Source of the DNA: Fodinibacter sp963833495 | GTDB lineage: Bacteria > Actinomycetota > Actinomycetes > Actinomycetales > Dermatophilaceae | Direction of reading: 5' to 3' | NCBI GenBank assembly: GCA_963833495.1 | Contig: CAWHYJ010000008.1 | Location: forward strand, 1-64,000 | Length of the DNA stretch: 64,000 bases | Shown here: positions 41,727 through 50,036 of the stretch, piece after piece | How positions within the stretch are numbered: position 1 is the first letter of the stretch | Layout of the letters: every line of letters starts with the position of its first letter | The notes under the pieces: model-generated | Databases searched by the model: none | The model's input: only the letters and a program-made list of their open reading frames with translations | Told to the model about the DNA's origin: nothing | Made by a program: the position numbers and the translations under genes

Positions 41727-41906
41727 ATGCGGACCCGCCGGCGGCGCACTGCTCGCCTCAGCCACCACCCCGTCGTCCACTGCGAGGCCGCCGGAGGGTG
41801 GCAGTGGCGGTGCGGGTGCGGCGCGCGGGGGGTCCTCCTGTCCCGGTGGCTGGCACGGGGGTTGACCGCAGCCTTGGTGCACCAGAGCCAGGTGCCCGGC
41901 GAGTAG
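41727..41906 (+). CDS. 59-aa CxCG protein, paralogue of the ORF at 52488
   Basis: Starts MRTRRRRTARLSHHPVVHCE and contains WQWRCGCGARG and TAALVHQSQVPGE at the C-terminus. The same framework (RRTAR-SHHP-V-C, W-W-C-CGA, AALVHQ, PGE stop) is present in the protein at 52488-52676. Conserved Cys and His suggest a small metal-binding fold. The start is by homology with the second copy. The family is not recognised. Confidence 0.72.
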   Translation: MRTRRRRTARLSHHPVVHCEAAGGWQWRCGCGARGVLLSRWLARGLTAALVHQSQVPGE

Positions 41907-42061
41907 GGCTCGACGCCGGGACAGCAGCGCTCGGCTCCGGGTGCGTCCCGCGGCTGGGGGAGTGGGGCCGGGCCTCCCCAGCGGCTCGTGCGTGGCCACG
42001 GAGCGCGAACGCGCCCGCCCGACGACCTGTATGCCCTGGGCGAACACCGGGAACAGAACCC

Positions 42062-42102
42062 TTGAAGTCGCACGTTGTGCAGTGGTGTAATCAAGTAATC
42101 AC
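42062..42102 (+). promoter_or_regulatory. promoter with overlapping direct repeat
   Basis: TTGAAG (42062-42067) and TGTAAT (42086-42091) are 18 bp apart and fit a sigma70-type promoter. The direct repeat GTAATCAA-GTAATCAC (42087-42102) overlaps the -10 and start site and could be an operator. The remaining part of 41907-42117 shows nothing else. Confidence 0.55.
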
Positions 42103-42117
42103 TGCAAGGAGAGAATC

Positions 42118-42804
42118 ATGCGACACCCACACGAACCCCACACCCACGACTCCATCAGCGACGACGACCTCACCCCCCGTGGTGGCGGTCCCCGCGGCGG
42201 ACGCGGCCCCGGCCGTGGCCCGCGCGGTGGCCGACCCGGCCCCGGCGGCGGCCCCGAGGGCATGCGCCGCGGGCGCGGCTTCGGCCGGGCCGGCGGCTGG
42301 CAGCAGGGCGACCTGCCCAGCGCCGACGACGCCCAGAGCTGGTTCTCCGGGCGCCTGCCCGAGGGCTGGTTCGAGGAGGTCGTCGTCACCGCCGACCGCG
42401 AGGAGATCACCGTCATCGGCACCCTCGCGGGCGTCGACGCCGGCACCGACGCGGCCGAGGCCGAGGGGCGGATCAGCCGCTTCCGCGCCGAGACCCGCGA
42501 CGAGCGCATCGCCATCGCCCAGGAGGCCCAGGCCCGCTACCAGCGCACCGTCTCCTGGGGAGCGAGCGTCGGTCGCAACACCACCCTGTTCACCCACCTC
42601 GCCGTGCCGGTCATGACCCGGCTGCGCCAGCCCGAGCGGGCGGTGCTCGACACCCTCGTCGACGCCGGCGTCGCCCGGTCCCGCAGCGATGCGCTGGCCT
42701 GGTCGGTGCGGGTCGTCGGCGAGCACGCCGACACCTGGCTCGCCGAGCTGCGCGAGAAGATGTCCGAGGTCGACAAGCTGCGCGCCAAGGGCCCCGAGCT
42801 CTGA
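42118..42804 (+). CDS. RGG-rich protein with C-terminal helix domain
   Basis: A 228-aa protein. It has a His/Asp-rich start, a Gly/Arg/Pro-rich segment (about residues 20-60) with repeated RGG/GRGP, then DDAQSWFSGRLPEGWFE with a beta-type stretch, and a C-terminal region ARSRSDALAWSVRVVGEHAD that resembles a ribbon-helix-helix or helical DNA-binding segment. AAGGAGA lies 7 nt before the ATG. The family is not recognised; RNA or DNA binding is plausible from the RGG tract. Confidence 0.82.
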   Translation: MRHPHEPHTHDSISDDDLTPRGGGPRGGRGPGRGPRGGRPGPGGGPEGMRRGRGFGRAGGWQQGDLPSADDAQSWFSGRLPEGWFEEVVVTADREEITVIGTLAGVDAGTDAAEAEGRISRFRAETRDERIAIAQEAQARYQRTVSWGASVGRNTTLFTHLAVPVMTRLRQPERAVLDTLVDAGVARSRSDALAWSVRVVGEHADTWLAELREKMSEVDKLRAKGPEL

Positions 42805-42842
42805 GCCCAGCCAGGTGAGCCCGCGCGCCCACACCCACACCA

Positions 42843-42880
42843 ACGGATGCCGTGCCACACCCTTGTGGCACGGCATCCGT
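42843..42880. terminator. 17-bp hairpin between convergent genes
   Basis: ACGGATGCCGTGCCACA (42843-42859) is perfectly complementary to 42864-42880 with a 4-nt loop. The arms contain the genome-wide GGATGCC motif. It lies 39 bp after the RGG gene and 46 bp before the end of the dehydrogenase gene. Confidence 0.88.
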
Positions 42881-42925
42881 ACGTCTGGGGGACGGCATCC
42901 GGACGTTCGGAACCGGCCACCCGGC

Positions 42926-43957
42926 TCAGGGCACGACGACCGCCCGACCGCGCAGGGTGCGCGCGTGCATCCGCTCGTAGATCCGCGGGCTCTCGTCGAG
43001 GCTGAAGGTTTCGGTCTCGACCTCGAGGGCGCCGCTGCGCGCCATGGCGAGCACCTCGTGCAGCTCGGGAATGGTCCCCCAGTAGGGGGCCCGGACGGAC
43101 ACCTCGAAGGGCAGGCTGAACAGGCCGACCGGCACCGTGCCGTCGCCCACCCCGACGATGACGATGTCACCGAGGGCCGCGACCATCTGCGGTGAGAGCG
43201 CCGTGGTGGGGCCGAGGCCCACGAAGTCGAAGACCGCGCTCGCGCCGCGCCCGTCGGTGAGCTCCTTGACCCCCGCCGGGGCGCCGTCGCCGGAGACGAG
43301 CGCGTGGTGCGCACCCATCTCGCGGGCGAAGTCCAGCTTGTCGGGCAGGTCGAGGGCGATGACCTGGCACGACGACAGGGCGCGCAGCATCCGGATGGCC
43401 AGGTGTCCGAGGCCACCAACGCCGATGACGACGGCGGTCGAGCCGGGCACCAGCTTGGGAAGGCTGGGCTTGATGGCGTGGTACGGCGTCAGGCCGGCAT
43501 CGGTGAGGGGTGCCGCCTGGGTCGGGCTCAGGCCGCGCAGCGGCACGAGGTGACGGGCGTCATCGACGAGCATGAACTCGGCCATCGACCCGGGTGCACC
43601 CAGGCCCGGGGGCTGGATGCCGCGCGCGGCCGCCACCTCGCAGTACTGCTCGGCGCCGGTGGCGCAGGTGTGGCAGCGGCCGCAGCCCCACGGGCCGTAG
43701 ACGGCCACCTCGTCGCCGGGCTGCACGCCGGTGACCGACGGCCCGACGGCCTCCACCACACCCACGCCCTCGTGGCCGAGGGTGAGCGGCAGGCCGTAGA
43801 CGTAGGCCTGCTCGGGCAGCCCCATGATGAACTCGTCGGAGTGGCAGGCTCCCGCGGCGAGCACCCGCAGGAGCACCTCACCGCCCGTCGGCTCCGGCGT
43901 CGCGACCTCGACCACCTCTGGTGGAGATCCGATCTGCCTGTACTGCAGTGCCTTCAT
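42926..43957 (-). CDS. zinc-dependent NAD(P) alcohol dehydrogenase
   Basis: A 343-aa medium-chain dehydrogenase. The catalytic zinc ligands are in GACHSDE and GHEGVGVV, the structural zinc cysteines are in GCGRCHTCATGAEQYC, and the Rossmann motif is VIGVGGLGHLAI. GAGGAGACGGCG precedes ATG 43957. It is divergent from the next oxidoreductase. The substrate is not determinable. Confidence 0.92.
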   Translation of the reverse strand: MKALQYRQIGSPPEVVEVATPEPTGGEVLLRVLAAGACHSDEFIMGLPEQAYVYGLPLTLGHEGVGVVEAVGPSVTGVQPGDEVAVYGPWGCGRCHTCATGAEQYCEVAAARGIQPPGLGAPGSMAEFMLVDDARHLVPLRGLSPTQAAPLTDAGLTPYHAIKPSLPKLVPGSTAVVIGVGGLGHLAIRMLRALSSCQVIALDLPDKLDFAREMGAHHALVSGDGAPAGVKELTDGRGASAVFDFVGLGPTTALSPQMVAALGDIVIVGVGDGTVPVGLFSLPFEVSVRAPYWGTIPELHEVLAMARSGALEVETETFSLDESPRIYERMHARTLRGRAVVVP

Positions 43958-44080
43958 CGCCGTCTCCTCACGACCACCGACTCCGATACCCCTCAAGGTA
44001 TTGCGGGTGGGCGCCGGTCGGAAGGTCCGCGCAGTGTCTGCTCGGGCACCCTCGTGGAGCCGACGGAGTACGTTGCGCAG

Positions 44081-45056
44081 ATGAGGGCCGCGGTCAGCAC
44101 CAGGTACGGCCCGCCCGAGGTCGTCCGCGTCCTGGACGGCGTGCCCGAGCCGGAGGCCGCCCCCGACGACCTGCTCGTCCGGGTGCACGTCACGACGGTC
44201 AACCGCACCGACGCCGCCTACCGGCGGGCCTACCCGTTCGTCATCCGCGCCGTCTCCGGCTGGCGCGGACCCAAGGCTCCCGTCTGGGGCACCGAGTACG
44301 CCGGAGTCGTCGAGCGGGTCGGCCTGGAGGTCGACCCGGTTCGCCGTGGGCGACCGGGTCTTCGGGTATGCCGAGCCCCGCTTCGGCGCCCACGCCGAGC
44401 TGGTCGCAGTGGCCGAGTCGTCCTTCGTGGCAGCGGTTCCCGACGGGGTCGACCTGCGGCAGGCCGCCGCGGCCACCGAGGGTGCGCACTACGCGCTGAG
44501 CAGCATCCGCCGTGCCGGGGTGCAGCCGGGCGACCGGGTGCTCGTGCACGGTGCGACCGGTGCCATCGGGTCAGCCGCCGTTCAGCTGCTCGCCGACCTC
44601 GGGGCCGATGTGATCGCCACCGCGCCCTCGGCGCACGTCGAGCTGGTGCGCGGGCTCGGCGCCCGCCGGGTGGTCGACTTCCAGACCGAGGACTTCACCG
44701 CGATCGACGAGACCGTCGACGTCGTGCTCGACCTGGTCGGCAAGAGCACCTTCGGCGCGTGCCGGCGGCTGCTCACTCCGCACGGGGTCTACGTGTCGAG
44801 CGACCTCGGGCCGTACGCCCAGAACATCGCGTTGCCCCTCGTCACCAAGCTCGGTCGCGGCCGGCGGGTGGTCTTCCCGTTCCCGTCGACGTCGCCCGAG
44901 GTGGTCGAGTACCTCCGCTCACGTCTCGAGAGCGGCGCCTTCAGCCCGCTGCTCGACCCGACGACCTTCCGGCTCGACGAGATCGTGGCCGCCTACCACT
45001 ACGTCGAGACCGGCCAGAAGCTCGGCAACGTCCTCGTCACCGTCCACGAGCCCTGA
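44081..45056 (+). CDS. zinc-free medium-chain oxidoreductase, quinone-oxidoreductase-like (frameshifted)
   Basis: The restored product of about 324 aa starts MRAAVSTRYGPPEVVRV, has WGTEYAGVVE, the NADPH motif VLVHGATGAIGSAAVQL and ends with NVLVTVHEP. An extra C near 44338 (GAGGTCGACCCGGTT) shifts the frame between LEVD and RFAVGDRVFG; removing it restores the protein. TACGTT 6 nt before the ATG fits leaderless expression. It lacks the zinc ligands of the neighbouring dehydrogenase. Confidence 0.88.
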
Positions 45057-45058
45057 CC

Positions 45059-45181
45059 CGCTGGGACAAGATCGACCAATAGGTCAATGTTGTCCCAGCG
45101 TTCCGGCTCACCCCGCGGATGCCGCGCGCCCGAGTTGGGTGCTGAGGTGGTCGCCGGAGCCACCACCTGAGCACCCAGCTC
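45059..45181. repeat. two inverted repeats, the first carrying the CCAATAGG core
   Basis: CGCTGGGACAA (45059-45069) and TTGTCCCAGCG (45090-45100) flank GACCAATAGGTCA (45074-45086), the same core as the 31-kb array. A second hairpin (45132-45150 with 45163-45181, two mismatches) follows. They lie between convergent genes and can terminate both. Confidence 0.85.
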
Positions 45182-45195
45182 CGGGGACAACGTGG

Positions 45196-45816
45196 TCAGG
45201 TCAGGGTGCGGCGCATGATCAGGCGCGGCATCCGGCTCGCCACGGCATCCGTCGTGCCGACCACCGAGAACCCGGCCTTCTCGAACATCGAGCGGGTGCC
45301 GACGAACGCCATCGTGGTGTCCATCCTGCCGATCGGCTCGACCGGGTGCGCCTCGACCGCGGGTGCGCCGGCCGCAGCGGCGTAGGCGACGGCTCCCTCC
45401 AGCAGGTGCCCGACGACGCCCTGCCGGCGGTGCCCGCTGCGCACCACGACGCAGATGATGCTCCACACCGGCACGTCGTCGACCGGCCGGATCAGCTTGG
45501 AGCGCTCCAGACGGGGGATCTCCGAGCGAGGCGAGATGCTGCACCAGCCCACCGGCGTGCCGTCGCGGTAGGTCACCACCCCCGGCGGGTGCTCACGTTC
45601 GCAGAGCGCGCGCATCGCCCGCTCGCGGCCGTCGTCCCCGTCGCCACCCAGCTCGCGGATGTCCGCTACCGGCAGGCGGTGCGACAGGCACCAGCACGAG
45701 TAGGCCCGCCGCGTCGGGTTGATGACGTCGGCGAAGTCCTCGAACCGATCCGGTGTCACCGGGTGCGTCTCCCACACCGCTTCATCGGATGCCGTGTCAC
45801 GCGCCGTCGCTGCCAT
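45196..45816 (-). CDS. GNAT family N-acetyltransferase
   Basis: A 206-aa protein. The N-terminal part has DVINPTRRAYSCWCLSHR (two Cys), followed by GTPVGWCSISPRSE and the acetyl-CoA loop SGHRRQGVVGHLLEGAV. I chose ATG 45816 because the frame upstream is not conserved-looking. It corresponds to the GNAT group with an N-terminal Cys-Trp-Cys segment. The substrate is unknown. Confidence 0.85.
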   Translation of the reverse strand: MAATARDTASDEAVWETHPVTPDRFEDFADVINPTRRAYSCWCLSHRLPVADIRELGGDGDDGRERAMRALCEREHPPGVVTYRDGTPVGWCSISPRSEIPRLERSKLIRPVDDVPVWSIICVVVRSGHRRQGVVGHLLEGAVAYAAAAGAPAVEAHPVEPIGRMDTTMAFVGTRSMFEKAGFSVVGTTDAVASRMPRLIMRRTLT

Positions 45817-45973
45817 CGCCCCACCCAACCACCGCGCACCGACAGACGGGGGCACACGGCATCCGCACACCGCACCGCCCCGAACACGGCTTCGTGCGAC
45901 TTGCACACGGTTTCCGCACCCATGCACCGGCTTAGAACGTGCCCAAGTCGCACGAAGTCGCAGCCACCGAAGG

Positions 45974-46000
45974 TGTCACACCGTGGCGGCGGGCGGTGTC
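45974..46000 (+). promoter_or_regulatory. ECF41-type promoter
   Basis: TGTCACA (45974-45980), a 16-bp spacer, and TGTC (45997-46000) match the ECF41 -35 TGTCACA and resemble its CGTC -10. The position, 52 bp before the carboxymuconolactone-decarboxylase gene, is as known for this group, where the sigma factor activates its own operon. Confidence 0.75.
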
Positions 46001-46051
46001 TGAAGGGGTGGACGGCCACTCCGGGCCGCCCCAGACCCGAGGAGAACCACC

Positions 46052-46627
46052 GTGCCCAGCACCTTCCGCATCCCCAAGGCTCCGATGACCGGCGCCTACG
46101 CCGGCATCCTCAAGGCCTACGCCCGCCGCACCTGGGGCGCCGTGCCCGACACCGCCTACGTCCTCTGGCACCACAAGCCGGTGATGAAGGCGGTGCTCGG
46201 CTTCGAGCGCAAGGTCGCGAAGTGGGACGCCCTCGACAAGCACCTCGCGTCCTACGCGCAGCTGGCCAGCGCCGCGGTCATCGGCTGCAGCTGGTGCATG
46301 GACTTCGGCTACTTCCTCGCCCACGACGAGGGCCTGGACGAGGCCAAGGTGCGCGAGGTGCCGCGCTGGCGCCAGTCCGACGTGTTCACCCCGCTCGAGC
46401 GCGACGTGCTGGAGTACGCCGAGGCGATGAGCGCCACCCCCAGCACCGTCGACGACGAGCTCAGCCAGCGCCTGCAGGAGGCCCTCGGCGTCAAGGCCGT
46501 CGTCGAGCTCACCCAGCTCGTCGCCCTGGAGAACATGCGCTCGCGCTTCAACAGCGCCGCCGGCCTGCAGTCGCAGGGCTACTCCGACGTCTGCGAGCTG
46601 CCGCTGGCCGTACCCTCGCACGCATGA
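46052..46627 (+). CDS. carboxymuconolactone decarboxylase / AhpD-like protein
   Basis: A 191-aa AhpD-fold protein with the redox CxxC in VIGCSWCMDFGYFLAH. GTG 46052 is preceded by GAGGAGAACC. Its stop overlaps the start of the ECF41 gene (ATGA). ECF41 loci typically pair with a carboxymuconolactone decarboxylase, oxidoreductase or epimerase (COE), and this is the COE partner. The physiological substrate of this group is not known to me. Confidence 0.9.
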   Translation: MPSTFRIPKAPMTGAYAGILKAYARRTWGAVPDTAYVLWHHKPVMKAVLGFERKVAKWDALDKHLASYAQLASAAVIGCSWCMDFGYFLAHDEGLDEAKVREVPRWRQSDVFTPLERDVLEYAEAMSATPSTVDDELSQRLQEALGVKAVVELTQLVALENMRSRFNSAAGLQSQGYSDVCELPLAVPSHA

Positions 46628-47505
46628 CGCAGGCGCCCGACGCGGCCGAGTTCGAGGCGCTCCGACCGCTGCTGTTCACGGTGGCCTACGAGATGCTCGA
46701 GGTCGCGGCGGATGCCGAGGACGTCGTCCAGGAGGCGTGGCTGCGGTGGTCCCGGGTCGACCCCACCACGGTTCGCGACCCGCGCGCCTACCTGGTGCGC
46801 ATCGTCATCCGGCTGTCGCTCAACCGTTTCCGCACGGTGAGCCGACAGCGCGAGACCTACGTGGGCCCCTGGCTGCCCGAGCCACTGCTGACGGTGAGCG
46901 ACGTCGCGGATGACGTGGAGCTCGCCGACAGCGTCTCGACCGCGATGCTGCTGGTGCTGCAGACCCTCACCCCGGTCGAGCGTGCGGTCTTCGTGCTGCG
47001 CGAGGTGTTCGACGTGCCCTACGACGAGATCGCCGCCGGCGTCGACCGCACGCCGGCCGCGGTGCGGCAGATCGCCCACCGGGCCCGCGAGCACGTGGCC
47101 GCCCGGCGCCCGCGCCAGCGCGTCGACCGCACCGAGCACGCGGCGGTGCTCGAGCGCTTCCGCCGAGCGGCCGACACCGGCGACCTGCAGGCGCTCATCG
47201 ACGTGCTCTCGCCCGACGTCGTGCTGGTCACCGACGGCGGCGGCGTGCGCAAGGCGGCGCTGCGGCCCATCCTCGGCCGCGACAAGGTGCTGCGCTTCCT
47301 CGCCGCGGTCACCCCGCAGGACGTTGACGTCGACCTCCGCGTCGAGTGGGTCGGCGGGCAGCGGGGTCTGGTCGCGGTCATCGACGGGGTGGTCGACAGC
47401 GTCATCACCATCGACGCCGTCGACGGCGTGGTGGGCTCCCTGTACTTCGTGCGCAACCCCGACAAGCTCACCCGGCTGGGCGACGAGGTGCGCCTCGCGC
47501 GCTGA
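46624..47505 (+). CDS. ECF41-group RNA polymerase sigma factor (SigJ-like)
   Basis: A 293-aa sigma factor. Region 2 (FTVAYEMLEVAADAEDVVQEAWLRW) and region 4 (LTPVERAVFVLREVFDVPYDEIA) are followed by the SnoaL-like C-terminal domain that replaces an anti-sigma factor. All ECF41 marks are present: WLPEPL (residues 83-88), DGGG (204-207) and NPDKL (278-282). It is coupled to the upstream gene and also has a TACCCT 7 nt before its ATG. It is expected to drive the promoter at 45974. Confidence 0.95.
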   Translation: MTQAPDAAEFEALRPLLFTVAYEMLEVAADAEDVVQEAWLRWSRVDPTTVRDPRAYLVRIVIRLSLNRFRTVSRQRETYVGPWLPEPLLTVSDVADDVELADSVSTAMLLVLQTLTPVERAVFVLREVFDVPYDEIAAGVDRTPAAVRQIAHRAREHVAARRPRQRVDRTEHAAVLERFRRAADTGDLQALIDVLSPDVVLVTDGGGVRKAALRPILGRDKVLRFLAAVTPQDVDVDLRVEWVGGQRGLVAVIDGVVDSVITIDAVDGVVGSLYFVRNPDKLTRLGDEVRLAR

Positions 47506-47541
47506 CAGGCCCCCGGCATCCGGCCGCCGTAGGGTCGAGCG

Positions 47542-48387
47542 GTGCGCATCGTCAGCCTGATCCCGTCGGCCACCGAGATCCTCTTCGCGGTGGGGGCCGG
47601 TGACGACGTCGTGGGGGTGACGTTCGAGTGCGACCACCCCGCGCAGGCCCGCGAGCGACGGATCGTGTCGTCGACGACCCTGCCCGAGGGGCTCACCCCA
47701 CGCGAGATCGACGACGCGGTGGCGCGCGCGGTCGCGGCGGGGGAGGACCTCTACCGCCTCGACGCCGGCGCCCTCGCCGACCTCGACGCCGACCTCGTCG
47801 TCACCCAGGACCTCTGCGCGGTCTGCGCCGTCGACGTCACGGCCGTCGACGACGCACTGGCCCACCTCGGTTGCCGCGCAACGGTTCTCACCATCGACCC
47901 GCACACCCTCGACGAGGTGCTCGAGTCCGTGGTGGCGGTCGGTCGGGCGACCGGCCACGAGGGCGCCGCACTCACCCTGGTCGGGTCGCTGCGCGATCGG
48001 CTGGATGCCGTGCGCTCGCGGGTGCGCGGACGCCCACGTCCGCGCGTGGTCGTGCTCGAGTGGAGCGACCCGCCGTACGCCCCGGGCCACTGGATCCCGG
48101 AGATGGTGACGGCCGCCGGCGGTGAGCCGGTGCTCGGGGCGGCGGGGGAGAAGTCGGTGCGCGTGACGTGGGATGCCGTGCACGCCGCAGCGCCGGACGT
48201 CGTGGTGGTCGCGCCGTGCGGGTTCGACCGGGCCGAGGCTCAGCAGCAGGCGGACGGGCTCGTGGCCGAGGGGCTGTTGCCGGCCGGTGTGGTGGTGCAT
48301 GCCGTCGACGCGAACGGGCAGTGGGCCCGACCCGGGCCGCGCCTGGTCGACGGTGTCGAGGAGCTGGCGGCCCTGCTCCACCCCTGA
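47542..48387 (+). CDS. cobalamin-binding-like (BtuF-fold) protein without signal peptide
   Basis: A 281-aa protein with the BtuF/FhuD fold: RIVSLIPSATEILFAVGAGDDVVGVT, DADLVVTQDLCAVC and GHWIPEMVTAAGG. It has no signal peptide or lipobox, so it is probably cytoplasmic, as are many single BtuF-like proteins in actinobacteria. TAGGGT 6 nt before GTG 47542 suggests leaderless translation. No transporter genes are adjacent, while the B12-dependent NrdJ is encoded 6 kb away. Confidence 0.88.
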   Translation: MRIVSLIPSATEILFAVGAGDDVVGVTFECDHPAQARERRIVSSTTLPEGLTPREIDDAVARAVAAGEDLYRLDAGALADLDADLVVTQDLCAVCAVDVTAVDDALAHLGCRATVLTIDPHTLDEVLESVVAVGRATGHEGAALTLVGSLRDRLDAVRSRVRGRPRPRVVVLEWSDPPYAPGHWIPEMVTAAGGEPVLGAAGEKSVRVTWDAVHAAAPDVVVVAPCGFDRAEAQQQADGLVAEGLLPAGVVVHAVDANGQWARPGPRLVDGVEELAALLHP

Positions 48388-48396
48388 CGCCCCGGG

Positions 48397-49785
48397 TCAG
48401 GTGACAGCGGGACCGGCTGGGCCGGCATCCGGCGCATCGGCACGACCACCCGAGCGGTCCTCCACGACGACCTGTCCCACCACGACGAGCGCGATGACCC
48501 CGGCGACCACGGTGGCCGGCAGCGGGGCCCCGAGGAGCCCGAGCAGCAACGGCACGACGACGCCGCTGGAGATCCACAGGGTGCGCACGGCATCCCCCCG
48601 CCCACTCACCGCGATCGCGACGAGCTGGCCGATCAGGAAGTAGGCGGCGACGGCCCCGCAGAGCAGCCAGCGCGGCCCGGTGTCGAGCGGCTCGTTGCCG
48701 TGCTCGACGACCGACGCCAGCCCCACCGACACCGTGGCGATCACCCCGGTCACCACGCAGTGCAGCGCCAGCCCGGCGCGTGCCCCCATGGCCCCGCCGC
48801 GCAGGTGCGGCACCCCGGCGAACCCGTACTGCACCGACAGCCCGAACATCCCCGCGAGCAGCACGAACGACGCCAGACCCGCCACGAACAGCCCCGTCTC
48901 CGGCACCGCCTCCGACGCCGCGTTCACGACCTGCACCACCCCCTCGCCGAGCACGATGATCACGAACAGCCCCAGCCGCTCCGCGAGGTGCGCGGGATCG
49001 GTCGTCACCGGAACAGCGGCGAACGCCTGACGCACCGCCTCCGGCCCGCGGGGCCGTCCCGGTCGGCCCCGTCGGCCCGGCCGGTCCTCGGATGCCGTGT
49101 CGCGCCGCGGCCGTCCGCCGCCCCGGGCGGCGCGAGCGGCCGACCGCTCCTCGCGCTCGATGACCGTGGCGATGCGGCTCTCGTAGCGCTCGAGCATGTC
49201 GTCGCCGGAGACGACGAGGACGAGCCACAGGTCGAGCGCGACGCCCAGCGCCCACAGGGCGATGGTGACCGGGGGATGAGTGAACAGGGAGATGATCCAC
49301 GGCAGCACCCCGAAGGTGTGCTGAGCCACCGGGAAGTCGAGCAGCACCTCGCCGCGCCGCCACGACTGCGCCCCGAAGAGGCGGGTGGCGATGTAGGCGA
49401 CGGCGAACACCGTGACGGCCCGGCTCGGGTGGGCGAGCTCGTCGCCCTCGGGGATCAGCGCCCGGGTGACGCCGGGAACCGACGCTGCCATGACACCCAG
49501 ACCGAACATCCCGACGAGCAGGCGCAGCACGTGGGTGCGGGTGCCGGCGACGTTGCCGTAGAGCATGAACGTGGTCCAGGTGAGCCACACGGCGAGGAAG
49601 AGCACGGCATACAGGCCGAGCGCGGGCCAGCTGAGCTCGGTGGCGAGCACGTGGGCGAGCGAGGCGACGGCCGCGACCGCGACGAGGTCGAAGAACAGCT
49701 CGGCCCAGCTGGCGTGCCGCTCGACCTCCCGGTGCTCGGCGTCGCCGCTCACGCCTCCCGGCGCCCCGCCCTCGTCGCTGGTCAT
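48397..49785 (-). CDS. LtrA (low temperature requirement) family membrane protein
   Basis: A 462-aa polytopic protein with about 11 hydrophobic spans. Family marks are VERHASWAELFFDLVAVAAV at the N-terminus and ERLGLFVIIVLGEGVVQVV in the middle. A charged Arg/Gly/Pro-rich loop (about residues 215-260) separates the two halves. The biochemical role of LtrA proteins is unknown. Confidence 0.92.
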   Translation of the reverse strand: MTSDEGGAPGGVSGDAEHREVERHASWAELFFDLVAVAAVASLAHVLATELSWPALGLYAVLFLAVWLTWTTFMLYGNVAGTRTHVLRLLVGMFGLGVMAASVPGVTRALIPEGDELAHPSRAVTVFAVAYIATRLFGAQSWRRGEVLLDFPVAQHTFGVLPWIISLFTHPPVTIALWALGVALDLWLVLVVSGDDMLERYESRIATVIEREERSAARAARGGGRPRRDTASEDRPGRRGRPGRPRGPEAVRQAFAAVPVTTDPAHLAERLGLFVIIVLGEGVVQVVNAASEAVPETGLFVAGLASFVLLAGMFGLSVQYGFAGVPHLRGGAMGARAGLALHCVVTGVIATVSVGLASVVEHGNEPLDTGPRWLLCGAVAAYFLIGQLVAIAVSGRGDAVRTLWISSGVVVPLLLGLLGAPLPATVVAGVIALVVVGQVVVEDRSGGRADAPDAGPAGPAVT

Positions 49786-50036
49786 CGGCTCACCGTAGCG
49801 AGCGAGAGCGGCATCCGATGCTCGGCGTATCAGAAGCGGTTCTTCCGAACTCCTTCTAATGAAAGCCGGTGCGGCTAAGGTGGATGGAGCCCCCCAGGTG
49901 CGCTCGCTCCCAGCCGGTCATTGCGTCGGCGGCCATGGCCGCGGCGGTGACCTCGGCGCAGGGTGCGGGCCACCACGGGCGCCCCATCTCCTCCGTGGCG
50001 TGCCGGGGTGTGAAGAGCGCGAAGAGGTGAGTCGGC

